The notes under the pieces are model-generated. The model ran no database searches. It was not told the DNA's origin and saw only the letters and a program-made list of their open reading frames with translations. A program made the translations under genes and the position numbers. Shown here one piece after another: positions 31,995-41,635 of a stretch of DNA of 64,000 nucleotides. Position 1 is the stretch's first letter; each line of letters opens with the position of its first letter. Source of the DNA: Frankiaceae bacterium (lineage in GTDB: Bacteria; Actinomycetota; Actinomycetes; BP-191). The stretch is from positions 1-64,000 of the forward strand of contig JAVEEC010000139.1 of the NCBI GenBank assembly GCA_030840645.1, given 5' to 3'.

Positions 31995-32486
31995 ATGACT
32001 GAGCAAGGCGAGACGTACGCTACGTTCGTCGAGAGCGAACTCAAGTCGGAGTACGACAGGCGTACGTCCATAGACGCTCGAGCACTCGCGGTCGTGACGT
32101 CCAGCAGCGCGTTCCTCGCGCTCATCGTCTCGGTGGTGGCACTACTGAAGGGCAAGGACCACACGTTTGGCCACGGTGCCGGCGGCGCAGCGGTGGTCGC
32201 GCTCGCATGCTTCGTCGTCGCGGGTGCCCTTGGCCTTGTTGCAAACATGAGCCGGGAATACCAAGTGGCGGCAGTCGGGACGCTGCGCGAGATGACGAAG
32301 TCGCATTGGACGGATTCAGAGATTGCGGCTCGCAATATCTGCGCCGGTCTCGGCGTGACCACGATCGCTTCTCTTCGCGCGGGAACCGACAATAAGGCGA
32401 AGATTATCGCCTGGGCTGTGTACTTCCAACTTGCAGCCGTACTCGCTGTCGTTACAGCGGTGGGGTGGGACCTGCTCTCGGGTTGA
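31995..32486 (+). CDS. Small multi-TM membrane protein, unknown function (SLATT/Pycsar-TM-like architecture)
   Basis: ELKSEYDRRTSIDARALAVVTSSSAFLALIVSVVALL followed by two more hydrophobic segments; lower GC than surroundings. Confidence 0.6.
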   Translation: MTEQGETYATFVESELKSEYDRRTSIDARALAVVTSSSAFLALIVSVVALLKGKDHTFGHGAGGAAVVALACFVVAGALGLVANMSREYQVAAVGTLREMTKSHWTDSEIAARNICAGLGVTTIASLRAGTDNKAKIIAWAVYFQLAAVLAVVTAVGWDLLSG

Positions 32487-32494
32487 CCGAAGAG

Positions 32495-32911
32495 TTAGAG
32501 CCGCACCGCCATCCCTACCGAGTCCGGTGCCGTCTCCTTGAAGCCGTGCCGCTCGTACAGCCGACGCCCCGGCGGGTCGGCGAGGAGGTTGACGTACGCC
32601 CCGGGCGGCGCCGCCGAACGGACGCGGTCGAGCAACGCCCCCAGCACCGCGTCGCCCACGCCGCGCCGTTGGTGTGACGGCAGCACGGCCATGTCGACGA
32701 CGTGGAAGTACCAGCCGCCGTCGCCGAGCAGGCGGCCCATGCCGGCGACCTCGCCGGTCACCTCGTGCACGACGTGGCACGCGAACCACGACCCCGGGAG
32801 CGCGACGACCGCTTGCTCCTCGGTCTTGGGTGACAGCCCGGCCTCCCGACGCAGCCGCAGGTAGTCGGCCACGGGCGGGGCGGTCGGCACGAGCCGGTAG
32901 CCGGGGGTCAC
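32495..32911 (-). CDS. GNAT family N-acetyltransferase
   Basis: VVDMAVLPSHQRRGVGDAVLGALLDRV...LYERHGFKET. Confidence 0.88.
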   Translation of the reverse strand: MTPGYRLVPTAPPVADYLRLRREAGLSPKTEEQAVVALPGSWFACHVVHEVTGEVAGMGRLLGDGGWYFHVVDMAVLPSHQRRGVGDAVLGALLDRVRSAAPPGAYVNLLADPPGRRLYERHGFKETAPDSVGMAVRL

Positions 32912-32942
32912 GCGCCCACCCTGCCACGGGCAGAATGGCCCC

Positions 32943-33767
32943 ATGGACGAACGCCGCCTCCTGCTGGTGCACGCGCACCCCGACGACGAGTCGATCGCGA
33001 CCGGCGGGGTGATGGCCAGGTACGCCGCCGAGGGCGCGGCGGTGACCCTGGTCACCTGTACCCGAGGCGAGCAGGGCGAGATCGTGCCCGACGACCTCAA
33101 GCACCTCGGTACCGGCAAGGCCCTCGCCGACCGGCGGGTGGACGAGCTGGCCGACGCGATGGCGGTGCTCGGCGTGACGGACCACCGCTTCCTCGGCCCG
33201 TACGAGGACAGCGGCATGATCGGCACGCCGGAGAACGAGCGGGCCACGGCGTTCTGGAACGCCGACCTCGACGAGGCTACGGCGCACCTCGTCAAGGTCA
33301 TCGAGGAGACGAGGCCGCAGGTCGTCGTGACGTACGACGAGAACGGCGGCTACGGCCACCCCGACCACATCCAGGCGCACCGCGTGACGATGCTCGCGGT
33401 GGCGGCCGCGACCCACCAGGTCGCGAAGGTGTACCACTGTGCCTGGGGCGGTCCCGAGCGCAGAGCACGGGAACGCGACGACTACGAGAAGGCCGGGCGG
33501 CCGGGCGGCTTCGACCTCCCCGACCCGAGCCAGGCCGCGCACCAGAGCGCGCCGGTCACGACGACCGTCGCGATCGACGGCGACCTCAAGGCCAAGGCGA
33601 TCGCCGCGCACCGGACGCAGCTCACGGTCGTCGGCCGGTTCTTCGCGCTGTCCAACAACGTCGCCCACGAGGTGTTCGACGAGGAGCACTTCACGCTGGC
33701 GCACGGCACGCCCGGGCCGGCGAACGACGGCAGGGAGACCGACCTCTTCGCGGGAGTAGCCCTATGA
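32943..33767 (+). CDS. PIG-L family deacetylase, MshB-like (paralogue 1)
   Basis: LLVHAHPDDESIATGG, YGHPDHIQAH zinc-site motifs. Confidence 0.9.
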   Translation: MDERRLLLVHAHPDDESIATGGVMARYAAEGAAVTLVTCTRGEQGEIVPDDLKHLGTGKALADRRVDELADAMAVLGVTDHRFLGPYEDSGMIGTPENERATAFWNADLDEATAHLVKVIEETRPQVVVTYDENGGYGHPDHIQAHRVTMLAVAAATHQVAKVYHCAWGGPERRARERDDYEKAGRPGGFDLPDPSQAAHQSAPVTTTVAIDGDLKAKAIAAHRTQLTVVGRFFALSNNVAHEVFDEEHFTLAHGTPGPANDGRETDLFAGVAL

Positions 33768-34663
33768 GCGAGCGCAGCATCTTGTTCGTCCACGCGCACC
33801 CGGACGACGAGTGCATCCCGACCGGCGTGACGATCGCGCGGTACGCCGCCGAGGGCGCGCGCGTCACGCTGGTCACCTGCACCCGCGGCGAGGTCGGCGA
33901 GATCGTCGTGGACGACCTCAAGCACCTCGCGGACGACGGCGAGGACGCGCTCGGCGAGCACCGGGTCGGCGAGATGGCCGAGGCGGCGAAGGCGCTGGGC
34001 ATCGGCGACCACCGCTGGCTCGGCGGCGTGGGCCGCTACCGCGACAGCGGGATGATGGGCACGCCGGAGAACGACGACCCGCGCTCGTTCTGGCGCGCGG
34101 ACCTGGACGAGGCCGTCGAGGCGATGGCACGGATCATCCGCGAGGTACGCCCGCAGGTCGTCGTGTCCTCCGACGAGAACGGCGACTACGGCCACCCCGA
34201 CCACATCCAGGCCAACCGCGTGGCGGTGGCCGGCATCGAGGCGGCCGCCGACCCGGCCCGCTACCCCGGCGCGGGGGAGCCGTGGACGGTGGCCAAGCGG
34301 TACACGAACGCCATGCCGAAGAGCCTGTTCCGCAAGAACTTCGACTACTTCAAGGAGAGCGGCGACGAGTTCTTCGCGGCCCTGGAGTCGGCCGAGGACC
34401 TGCCGTTCGGCGTCGAGGACGACGTCATCACGACGCGGGTGAGCGCGCCCGAGCAGCTCGAGCGCAAGCTCACCGCGATGCGGGCGCACCGCAGCCAGAT
34501 CGACCTGAACGGCGTGTTCTTCGCGCTGCCCGACGCGCTGCAGGCGGAGGTGTTCGGCACGGAGCACTTCGTGCTGGTGAATGGGACGCCAGGGGACGAA
34601 CGCGACGCCGAGGGCAAGGAGACCGACCTGTTTGCCGGGGTTGCGCTCGGCCACGTGGAGTAA
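33764..34663 (+). CDS. mshB: PIG-L family deacetylase, MshB-like (paralogue 2)
   Basis: LFVHAHPDDECIPTG, YGHPDHIQANRVAVAG; ATG overlaps the stop of paralogue 1. Confidence 0.9.
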   Translation: MSERSILFVHAHPDDECIPTGVTIARYAAEGARVTLVTCTRGEVGEIVVDDLKHLADDGEDALGEHRVGEMAEAAKALGIGDHRWLGGVGRYRDSGMMGTPENDDPRSFWRADLDEAVEAMARIIREVRPQVVVSSDENGDYGHPDHIQANRVAVAGIEAAADPARYPGAGEPWTVAKRYTNAMPKSLFRKNFDYFKESGDEFFAALESAEDLPFGVEDDVITTRVSAPEQLERKLTAMRAHRSQIDLNGVFFALPDALQAEVFGTEHFVLVNGTPGDERDAEGKETDLFAGVALGHVE

Positions 34664-34867
34664 CTACGCGTTCGTCCGGTGACTAGGCCATCGGGGTGAA
34701 TAGGTCACGTTGCGTAGTCAACGACCAGCCGCGGGTGTCATAGTCCGAGCACGGACAGCCCCGCCGTCCCGGACGACATCGGCACCGCGGGCGCCGGGCT
34801 TGAGCCGTCGGAGGAAACTTTTTTCCGGCACCTCGTTCCCGGTGCCCGTCCCAGCACAGGAGCGTTC

Positions 34868-36805
34868 ATGCCCAAGCCTCGCCGCACCCCAGCAGGAACG
34901 CTCGACCCCCAGCTCGCGAGCGCCGGCCTGCTGTCCGTGCACACGGCGGACGTCGGCCAGAACCGCGAGTCGCAGCGCCAGGTCCGGCTCCGCAAGGTCG
35001 CGGTGCTGCTGGCGGTCCCGGCGGCGTTCCTCTGGTACCGCGTCGCGGACGGGCGACCGTTCGACGTCATCGCGTTCCCGCACGTCGACTGGCTGCTGTT
35101 CGCGCCGATCCTCTTCTTCGTCGCGTTGATCGCGCTGCTCGGCGGCACCCAGGTGATGACCGGCCGCTCGCCGCACACGATGTTCCGCCCGGAGCAGCTC
35201 GACGTGCGCCTGTCCGACGTCGTGGGGATCGACCCGGTGAAGGACGAGGTCATCCGCTCGCTCAACCTGTTCCTCGCGCACGAGACGTTCGCCCGCGACA
35301 TGGGCGGGCGGCCGCGGCGCGGGCTGCTGTTCGAGGGCGGCCCGGGCACCGGCAAGACGCACACGGCGAAGGCGATGGCGGCGGAGGCAGGGGTGCCGTT
35401 CCTGTTCGCGTCGGCGTCGTCGTTCCAGTCGTCGTTCTACGGCGCCACGGCGCGCAAGATCCGTTCGTACTTCAAGGAGCTGCGCAAGGCCGCGGCCCGC
35501 GAGGGCGGCGCGATCGGCTTCATCGACGAGTTCGACGCCATCGGCGGAACGCGCCGCGGCATGGAGATGACGGCCGCGCCGGACGTCTTCGGCTGCGGCG
35601 GGCTGACCGGGCTGCCGTCGTCGTACGCGAAGGCGGGCGGCACGGTCACGACGGCGTTCGGCACGTCCGACCTCGCCGGGCCTGTCGTCAACGAGCTGCT
35701 GGTCCAGATGCAGTCGTTCGACACCCCGACAGGGATGGAGAAGGTCCGCGGCGCGTTCACCGAGAAGCTGAACCTGCTGCTGCCCGCGCACCGGCAGATC
35801 CCCAAGCCCGCGCCGCGCCCGGCGAACATCATGCTGATCGCGTCGACCAACCGCGCCGACGGCCTCGACCCGGCGCTGATGCGCCCGGGCCGGTTCGACC
35901 GGCGGCTGACGTTCGAGGAGCCGGGCAAGACCGGCCGCCGCGCGCTGCTCGACCACTTCCTCGGCCGGAAGTCGCACCACGCCGGCCTGGACGACCCGGA
36001 GCAGCGCGACGCGATCGCCGCGGTCACCCAGGGGTACACGCCGGCGATGATCGAGGGGCTGCTGGACGAGGCACTCGTCAACGCCGTCCGCCGCGGCGAC
36101 ACCGCGATGACCCGGGCCGACATCGAGCACGCCCGCCTGACCACCGAGGTCGGTATGGGCCAGCCCACGGCGTACACCGACCACGAACGCCGCCTCATCG
36201 CGACGCACGAGGCCGGCCACACCGTCGCCGCCTGGCTGTGCGCGCCCGGGCGCCGGCTCGAGGTGCTGACCATCGTCAAGCGCCGCGACGCCCTCGGCCT
36301 GCTCGCGCACGGCGACCGCGAGGACGTGTACACGCGTTCGCGCGCCGAGATGACCAGCCTGATCCGCATCGCGATGGGCGGGCTCTGCGCCGAGGAGATC
36401 TGGTTCGGCGACGTCTCGACCGGCCCGGGCAGCGACCTGCTCTACGCCACCAACGTCGCCGCGCAGATGATCGGCGCGTGCGGCATGGAGGGCACGCTGG
36501 TGTCGTTCGCCGCGATCCAGAACGGCGCCCTGAACGACTCCAACATCGTCGGCCGGGTGCTGCACGACACCGAGGGCCGGGCGCGCGTCGACGCGCTGCT
36601 GAACGAGCAGAAGGCGTACACCCGCGCCCTGCTCGACGACAACAGGCACCTGGTCGAGGCGCTGCGCGACGCGCTGCTCGACCGCGACGAGCTGATCGGG
36701 CACGAGATCACCGACGTGCTCGAAGCGGCCCGCGAGCGGCTCGTGTCCGGTGCGAACGTCATCGACCTGCGCGAGCGTTCCGGAGACGCCGTCCCGACCG
36801 ACTGA
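34868..36805 (+). CDS. AAA+ ATPase / M41-like metalloprotease, divergent FtsH homologue
   Basis: GGPGTGKTHTAKAMA Walker A, GFIDEFDAIGG Walker B, HEAGH zinc motif, two N-terminal TM segments. Confidence 0.88.
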   Translation: MPKPRRTPAGTLDPQLASAGLLSVHTADVGQNRESQRQVRLRKVAVLLAVPAAFLWYRVADGRPFDVIAFPHVDWLLFAPILFFVALIALLGGTQVMTGRSPHTMFRPEQLDVRLSDVVGIDPVKDEVIRSLNLFLAHETFARDMGGRPRRGLLFEGGPGTGKTHTAKAMAAEAGVPFLFASASSFQSSFYGATARKIRSYFKELRKAAAREGGAIGFIDEFDAIGGTRRGMEMTAAPDVFGCGGLTGLPSSYAKAGGTVTTAFGTSDLAGPVVNELLVQMQSFDTPTGMEKVRGAFTEKLNLLLPAHRQIPKPAPRPANIMLIASTNRADGLDPALMRPGRFDRRLTFEEPGKTGRRALLDHFLGRKSHHAGLDDPEQRDAIAAVTQGYTPAMIEGLLDEALVNAVRRGDTAMTRADIEHARLTTEVGMGQPTAYTDHERRLIATHEAGHTVAAWLCAPGRRLEVLTIVKRRDALGLLAHGDREDVYTRSRAEMTSLIRIAMGGLCAEEIWFGDVSTGPGSDLLYATNVAAQMIGACGMEGTLVSFAAIQNGALNDSNIVGRVLHDTEGRARVDALLNEQKAYTRALLDDNRHLVEALRDALLDRDELIGHEITDVLEAARERLVSGANVIDLRERSGDAVPTD

Positions 36806-36858
36806 CACCGGGTTCCCGGGTCACGCTGGGCTTGGGAGACATGCCCTAGGGTCGCGGG

Positions 36859-37266
36859 GTGAGCCTCGACCGCGCGATCGCCGTCTCCATCGCGGTGGTC
36901 GGGCTGGTCGTGGGCGCGCTGCTCGCATTGGTGGGGGCGTTCTTCATCCCGGCCACGATCGGGTGGTTCTCCTGGGGCGACGCGGCGGCGGCGCTGACGA
37001 TCGGCCCGTACGTGTACTTCGTCGGGCGGTCGTTCCGCTCGACCGCCGCGGGCATCCTCCCGGCGCTCGGCTGGCTGGTCACGACGATGTACTTCGCCAG
37101 CCTGCGGCCCGAGGGCGACCTGATCGTGACGGGGGAGGCGCACGGGCTCGCGTTCCTCCTGCTCGGCACCGTGAGCGCGGCCGTCGGGCTCGGCACGATC
37201 CGCCGCGGCGTCGAGCGCCACGACCGCCGGGCGGCCGCCGCCGTCACCGACGAAGCCGCTGACTAG
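36859..37266 (+). CDS. Hypothetical membrane protein
   Basis: Four hydrophobic segments; TAGGGT hexamer (36847-36852) 6 nt upstream of the GTG. Confidence 0.6.
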   Translation: MSLDRAIAVSIAVVGLVVGALLALVGAFFIPATIGWFSWGDAAAALTIGPYVYFVGRSFRSTAAGILPALGWLVTTMYFASLRPEGDLIVTGEAHGLAFLLLGTVSAAVGLGTIRRGVERHDRRAAAAVTDEAAD

Positions 37267-37338
37267 GGCGGTTCAAGCCCGGCCCCCGCGCGCCGATAGA
37301 TCACCCGAGGTCGTCCGTACTCGGGAGGGGATCGCGCG

Positions 37339-37782
37339 GTGAGCCATGTCGTCGTCCGGCTCGGTGGCGGGCGCTTCGCGCTGGCCATGGACGCCGTCGC
37401 CGAGGTCGGCCGCGCGCCGCACGTGACCCGCGTTCCCGGCACGCCCGCGTGGGTCGAGGGCGTCGCCAACTGGCGCGGCCGGATCCTCGGCGTGCTCGAC
37501 CTGCGTTCGCTGCTCGGGCTGCCGGACGGCGACGCCGCCCACGGCCGCCTCGTCGTGCTGGCCCGCGGCGGCTCGGCGGTCGGGCTGCTCGCCGAACGCG
37601 TGGACGGCGTCCTCGACGTCGACCCCGCGGCGCTGGAGCCGGCGCTGCTCACGTTGGGCGCCGAGGCCGGCGCGCTGCTCGAAGGACAGCTCACGGACGA
37701 CAACGGCCCGGTCGGCGTCCTCGACGCCGCCGCGGTCTTCGCACTGCGGCACCGCGTGGGCGTCGCGCGGCGCGCGGGATAG
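37339..37782 (+). CDS. cheW: CheW-like chemotaxis coupling protein
   Basis: VTRVPGTPAWVEGVANWRGRILGVLDLRSLLGL; adjacent to MCP and CheA. Confidence 0.88.
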   Translation: MSHVVVRLGGGRFALAMDAVAEVGRAPHVTRVPGTPAWVEGVANWRGRILGVLDLRSLLGLPDGDAAHGRLVVLARGGSAVGLLAERVDGVLDVDPAALEPALLTLGAEAGALLEGQLTDDNGPVGVLDAAAVFALRHRVGVARRAG

Positions 37783-37794
37783 GGAGCGGGAGAC

Positions 37795-39369
37795 ATGGAC
37801 TTCTCGAAGCGCATCGCGCGGGTCGCCGCGGTCGCGACGTGGATCAGCCTGGTGCTGGCCGTCGTCGCGTCGTGGGTGATCGGGCACGTGGGCTCCGCGG
37901 CGAGCGCCTCGACGGTGAGCTTCGGCTGGGTGCTGTTCTTCTCCGGCGTCGGCGCGATCGACGCGACGCTGCTCACGGTGCTGCCGTTCTGGGAGGAGAC
38001 GCGGCCGAGCGTCCGCGCGAACATCGCCGCCTGGCGGGCCGGCCTGCTGATCCTCGACGTCGTCTTCGTGACCGGCGTGACCGCCGCGACGGGCGGCGTG
38101 GCCGGACCGTTCTGGCTGCTATTCGTGCCGATCGTGCTCTTCGCCGCCGTGTCGCTCGACAAGCACCAGTCGATGGTGTTCGGCGTCGTGGCCGTCGCGG
38201 GGCTGTTGCTGTCGTCGTACCTCGGCGGGTCGCTCGACGCGGACCACGCCGGCATCCTCGTGCTGGTCTGCCCGATCTTCCCGGCCGTGGCGTGGTTCAA
38301 CGCCAACCTGTCGAACGCCGTGTGGCTGATGCGCAAGCAGGCCAAGTCCGAGCGGGACGCGTTGCAGGCCAGGGTCCAGGACCTCTCCGAGATCCTCGAA
38401 CGCGCCGCCGGCGGCGACCTCGCCGTCGACCTCTACGACGAGCAGGACGCGGACGCGGCGTACGCGAAGCCGATCACGCTGCTCTCCACGTCGTTCAGCC
38501 ACACGCTGGGCAACCTCCGCCAGCTCGTCGGCCAGATCAGGACCGGCGGCGAGCACATCGCCGCGTCGGCGGGCGAGCTGCTCGCGACGGCCGAGGAGCA
38601 CGCGGTCTCCGCGACGCAGCAGTCCTCCGCGGTCTCCGAGACGACGTCGACGATCGAGGAGCTGGCGGCGACGGCGGCGCAGATCGCCGACACCGCGGAG
38701 GCCGTTGCGCGCTACGCCGCCGACACCCTCCGTTACGCCGAGCAGGGCCGCGAGGCGGTCGGGCTCTCCGTCGACTCGATGGACAAGATCGCGTTCCGCG
38801 TCGAGCAGATCGCGACGCGCGCGCTGTCGCTCGGCGAGAAGTCGCACGAGATCGGCCGCATCCTCGACGTCATCGACGACCTGTCCGACCAGACCAACCT
38901 GCTGGCGTTGAACGCCGCCATCGAGGCCGCCCGCGCGGGCGAGCACGGCCGCGGCTTCGCCGTCGTCGCGTCCGAGGTGCGCAAGCTCGCCGAACGTTCG
39001 ATGGCCGCGACCAAGGACATCCAGGGGATCATCGCCGAGATCCAGGCCGAGACGAACTCCACGATCATCGCGAGCGAGGAGGGCGCCAAGGAGGTCAGGC
39101 AGGGGACCGGGCTGGCCCGCGGCGTCGTGGATGCGTTGGAACGCATCTCCGGCATGGTCGACGAGACGACGACCGCCGCGAAGGAGATCTCCATCGCGAC
39201 GCAGCAGCAGCGTTCCGCGTCCGACCAGGTCGTCGCCGCGATGAACCAGGTCTCCGACGTCTCGCGCCAGTACGCCGTCGGCTCGAAGCAGGCCGCCGCC
39301 GCGGCCGCGCAGCTCAACGTCCTCGCCGCCGAGCTGCGCGCGTCCATCGCGCAGTTCAAGGTGGCGTAG
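37795..39369 (+). CDS. Methyl-accepting chemotaxis protein with multi-TM N-terminal region and HAMP-like linker
   Basis: [44 protein letters not shown] hairpin signature; about six N-terminal hydrophobic segments. Confidence 0.95.
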   Translation: MDFSKRIARVAAVATWISLVLAVVASWVIGHVGSAASASTVSFGWVLFFSGVGAIDATLLTVLPFWEETRPSVRANIAAWRAGLLILDVVFVTGVTAATGGVAGPFWLLFVPIVLFAAVSLDKHQSMVFGVVAVAGLLLSSYLGGSLDADHAGILVLVCPIFPAVAWFNANLSNAVWLMRKQAKSERDALQARVQDLSEILERAAGGDLAVDLYDEQDADAAYAKPITLLSTSFSHTLGNLRQLVGQIRTGGEHIAASAGELLATAEEHAVSATQQSSAVSETTSTIEELAATAAQIADTAEAVARYAADTLRYAEQGREAVGLSVDSMDKIAFRVEQIATRALSLGEKSHEIGRILDVIDDLSDQTNLLALNAAIEAARAGEHGRGFAVVASEVRKLAERSMAATKDIQGIIAEIQAETNSTIIASEEGAKEVRQGTGLARGVVDALERISGMVDETTTAAKEISIATQQQRSASDQVVAAMNQVSDVSRQYAVGSKQAAAAAAQLNVLAAELRASIAQFKVA

Positions 39370-39398
39370 GCGTGGCCGCCGCGGCGGCCGGCCGCCTC

Positions 39399-39453
39399 GT
39401 TCTGTGCAGGATCTCCGCCCCTCTCACGCGTGGTGACCTTCACAGTTGCTTCC
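39399..39453 (+). repeat. Dispersed short intergenic repeat, copy C (55 bp), between mcp and cheA
   Basis: GTTCTGTGCAGGATCTCCGCCCCTCTCACGCGTGGTGACCTTCACAGTTGCTTCC. Confidence 0.85.
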
Positions 39454-39460
39454 GGGGTGA

Positions 39461-41626
39461 GTGGTGAACGACTGGGGGAACGACCCCGAGCTCGTAGCGA
39501 CCTTCCGCGCGGAGGTCGAGGAACGCCTGGCGTCCCTGTCGTCAGGCCTGCTGTCGCTGGAGACCCACCCCCGCGCGCGCGACCAGGTGACCGCGCTGTT
39601 CCGCGACGCGCACACCGTCAAGGGGTCCGCGACGATGCTCGGCCTGGACCGGGTCGTCGGCGTCGCGCACCTGATGGAGGACCTGCTCGGCGACCTGCGC
39701 GACGGCCGCCTGAAGGTCCGCCGGGACCTCATCGACCTGCTGCTGACGGCGTCCGACGCGGTCGGCCGCGCGCTGCCCGGCGCGGTCATGCCGGTGGACG
39801 ACGCGGACCTCGAGCCCGTCGTCGCGGCGCTGCGGCTCGCGCGCTCCGGCGCGGACCCGGTCGCGGTGCCGGTGCTGCCGGTCCCGGCGGCGACGGAGGA
39901 GGACGACGACTCGACGCGCGTGCGCGACGCCGCCGACTCCGTCCGCATCGCGGCCCACAAGGTGTACGACCTGATCGACATCGTCGGCGAGGCCGCGCTC
40001 GGCGCACGCCGGGTCGAGCAGGTCGCCGACTCGCTGCTGGAGCTGCTCGCCGAGCACGCCCGCTGGACCAAGTCGCTGCGCCTCGCCGCGCGCGACGACG
40101 CGCTGCCCGAGCAGGTGACGCTGGCGCTGCACCGGCTGCTCGGCATAGGCGACCGGGCGACGGCCGCGGGCGCCCAGCTCCGCGAGCTGGTCGAGGCGCA
40201 GCTCAACGGTGTCGCCGGCGTCCGCGACGGCGCGATGGGGCTGGCGATGGTGCCGTTGCGCCGGGTCGTGGCGGCGTTCCCGCGGCTGGTCCGCGAGGTC
40301 GCGGCGGCGAGCGGCAAGGACGTCGTCCTGGAGATCGAGGGCGACGGCGTCGAGCTGGACAAGCAGGTGCTCGACGGCGTCGCGGACGCGTTGAAGCACC
40401 TCGTCATCAACGCCGTCGACCACGGCTGCGAGCCGCCCGCCGAACGCGTCGGCGCCGGCAAGCCCGCGACCGCGACGGTCCGCGTCACGGCGCGTACGGC
40501 GGGCGGGCACGTCGTCGTCGAGGTGTCCGAGGACGGGCGCGGGATCGACGAGGACGCCGTCCGGCGGACCGCCGTCGAACGCGGCCTCCTCCCGCCGGCC
40601 ACCACGCTCTCGGGACCGAACCTGCTGGCACTGCTGTGCGCGCCGGAGTTCTCGACGGCGGCGACGGTGACGGAGACGTCGGGCCGCGGCGTCGGGCTCG
40701 ACGTCGTCAAGACCTCCGTGGACGAGCTCGGCGGCTCGATCGACGTCCGCAGCGAGGCGGGGCGGGGGACGGCGTTCGTGCTGACGCTGCCGGTGACGTT
40801 GGGCGTCATGCGCTGCCTGGTCGCGCGGCTCGGGGCGGAACGGTTCGCGATCCCGGTGACCAGCGTGGTCGAGACGATCGGCCTCGCGGACGCGGGCGTC
40901 ACGACGCTGGCGGGCATGCCGGTCGTCACGCGACACGGCCGGTCGCTGCCGCTGCTCGACCTCGGCGATGCGCTCGGCGTCCCCGGCGAGCGCGCGCCGC
41001 GCGCCGCGCTCATCGTCAGGCACGGCGACCGGCAGCTCGCCTGGTCGGTGGACCGGCTCGAAGGCGAGACGGAGCTGGTCGTGAAGGACCTGGGGTCGTT
41101 CATCCGCCGGGTGCCCGGCGTCTCCGGCGCGACGATCGCGGGCGACGGCAACGTCGTCTGCCTGCTCGACCTGCGCGACGTCGGCGACCGCGCGATAGGC
41201 GGGGGCGCGCTCGTCGCGCGACCCGCCGCGGTGGCGGTGGTGGACGACAGACCGAAGGCGCGGGTGCTCGTGGTCGAGGACTCGATCGGCGTCCGCGAGC
41301 TGGAACGGGTCATCCTCGAAGGCGCGGGCTACTCCGTCGAGACCGCCGTCGACGGCCTCGACGGCGCGGCCAGGCTCGGCTCGGATAACCCGGCCGACAT
41401 CGTGATCAGCGACGTCGAGATGCCGGGCATGACCGGCTTCGAGCTGACGCGGACCATCCGGCGGACGAAGGGCTGGGAACGCGTCCCCGTCGTCATCATG
41501 ACGTCGCGCGGGGGCGAGGACGACCGCCGCGAGGGGCTGGAAGCGGGGGCGAGCGCGTACCTGTTCAAGGGGGAGTTCGACCAGGCCGAGCTGGTGGAGA
41601 CCGTTCGCCGCCTCGTCGGTCGATAG
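39461..41626 (+). CDS. cheA: CheA-type hybrid histidine kinase (Hpt-HATPase-CheW-REC)
   Basis: Hpt FRDAHTVKGSATMLGLDRVVGVAHLMEDLL; VINAVDHGCEPP N-box; C-term REC VVEDSIGVRELERVILEGAGYSVETAVDG...ISDVEMPGMTGFELTRTI. Confidence 0.95.
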   Translation: MVNDWGNDPELVATFRAEVEERLASLSSGLLSLETHPRARDQVTALFRDAHTVKGSATMLGLDRVVGVAHLMEDLLGDLRDGRLKVRRDLIDLLLTASDAVGRALPGAVMPVDDADLEPVVAALRLARSGADPVAVPVLPVPAATEEDDDSTRVRDAADSVRIAAHKVYDLIDIVGEAALGARRVEQVADSLLELLAEHARWTKSLRLAARDDALPEQVTLALHRLLGIGDRATAAGAQLRELVEAQLNGVAGVRDGAMGLAMVPLRRVVAAFPRLVREVAAASGKDVVLEIEGDGVELDKQVLDGVADALKHLVINAVDHGCEPPAERVGAGKPATATVRVTARTAGGHVVVEVSEDGRGIDEDAVRRTAVERGLLPPATTLSGPNLLALLCAPEFSTAATVTETSGRGVGLDVVKTSVDELGGSIDVRSEAGRGTAFVLTLPVTLGVMRCLVARLGAERFAIPVTSVVETIGLADAGVTTLAGMPVVTRHGRSLPLLDLGDALGVPGERAPRAALIVRHGDRQLAWSVDRLEGETELVVKDLGSFIRRVPGVSGATIAGDGNVVCLLDLRDVGDRAIGGGALVARPAAVAVVDDRPKARVLVVEDSIGVRELERVILEGAGYSVETAVDGLDGAARLGSDNPADIVISDVEMPGMTGFELTRTIRRTKGWERVPVVIMTSRGGEDDRREGLEAGASAYLFKGEFDQAELVETVRRLVGR

Positions 41627-41635
41627 GGTCGCAAC

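Noticed and set aside
34664-34867. Short inverted repeats upstream of the FtsH-like gene (GTGAC...GTCAC, GTTG...CAAC)
   Set aside because: Too short and too common to separate from chance without conservation data.
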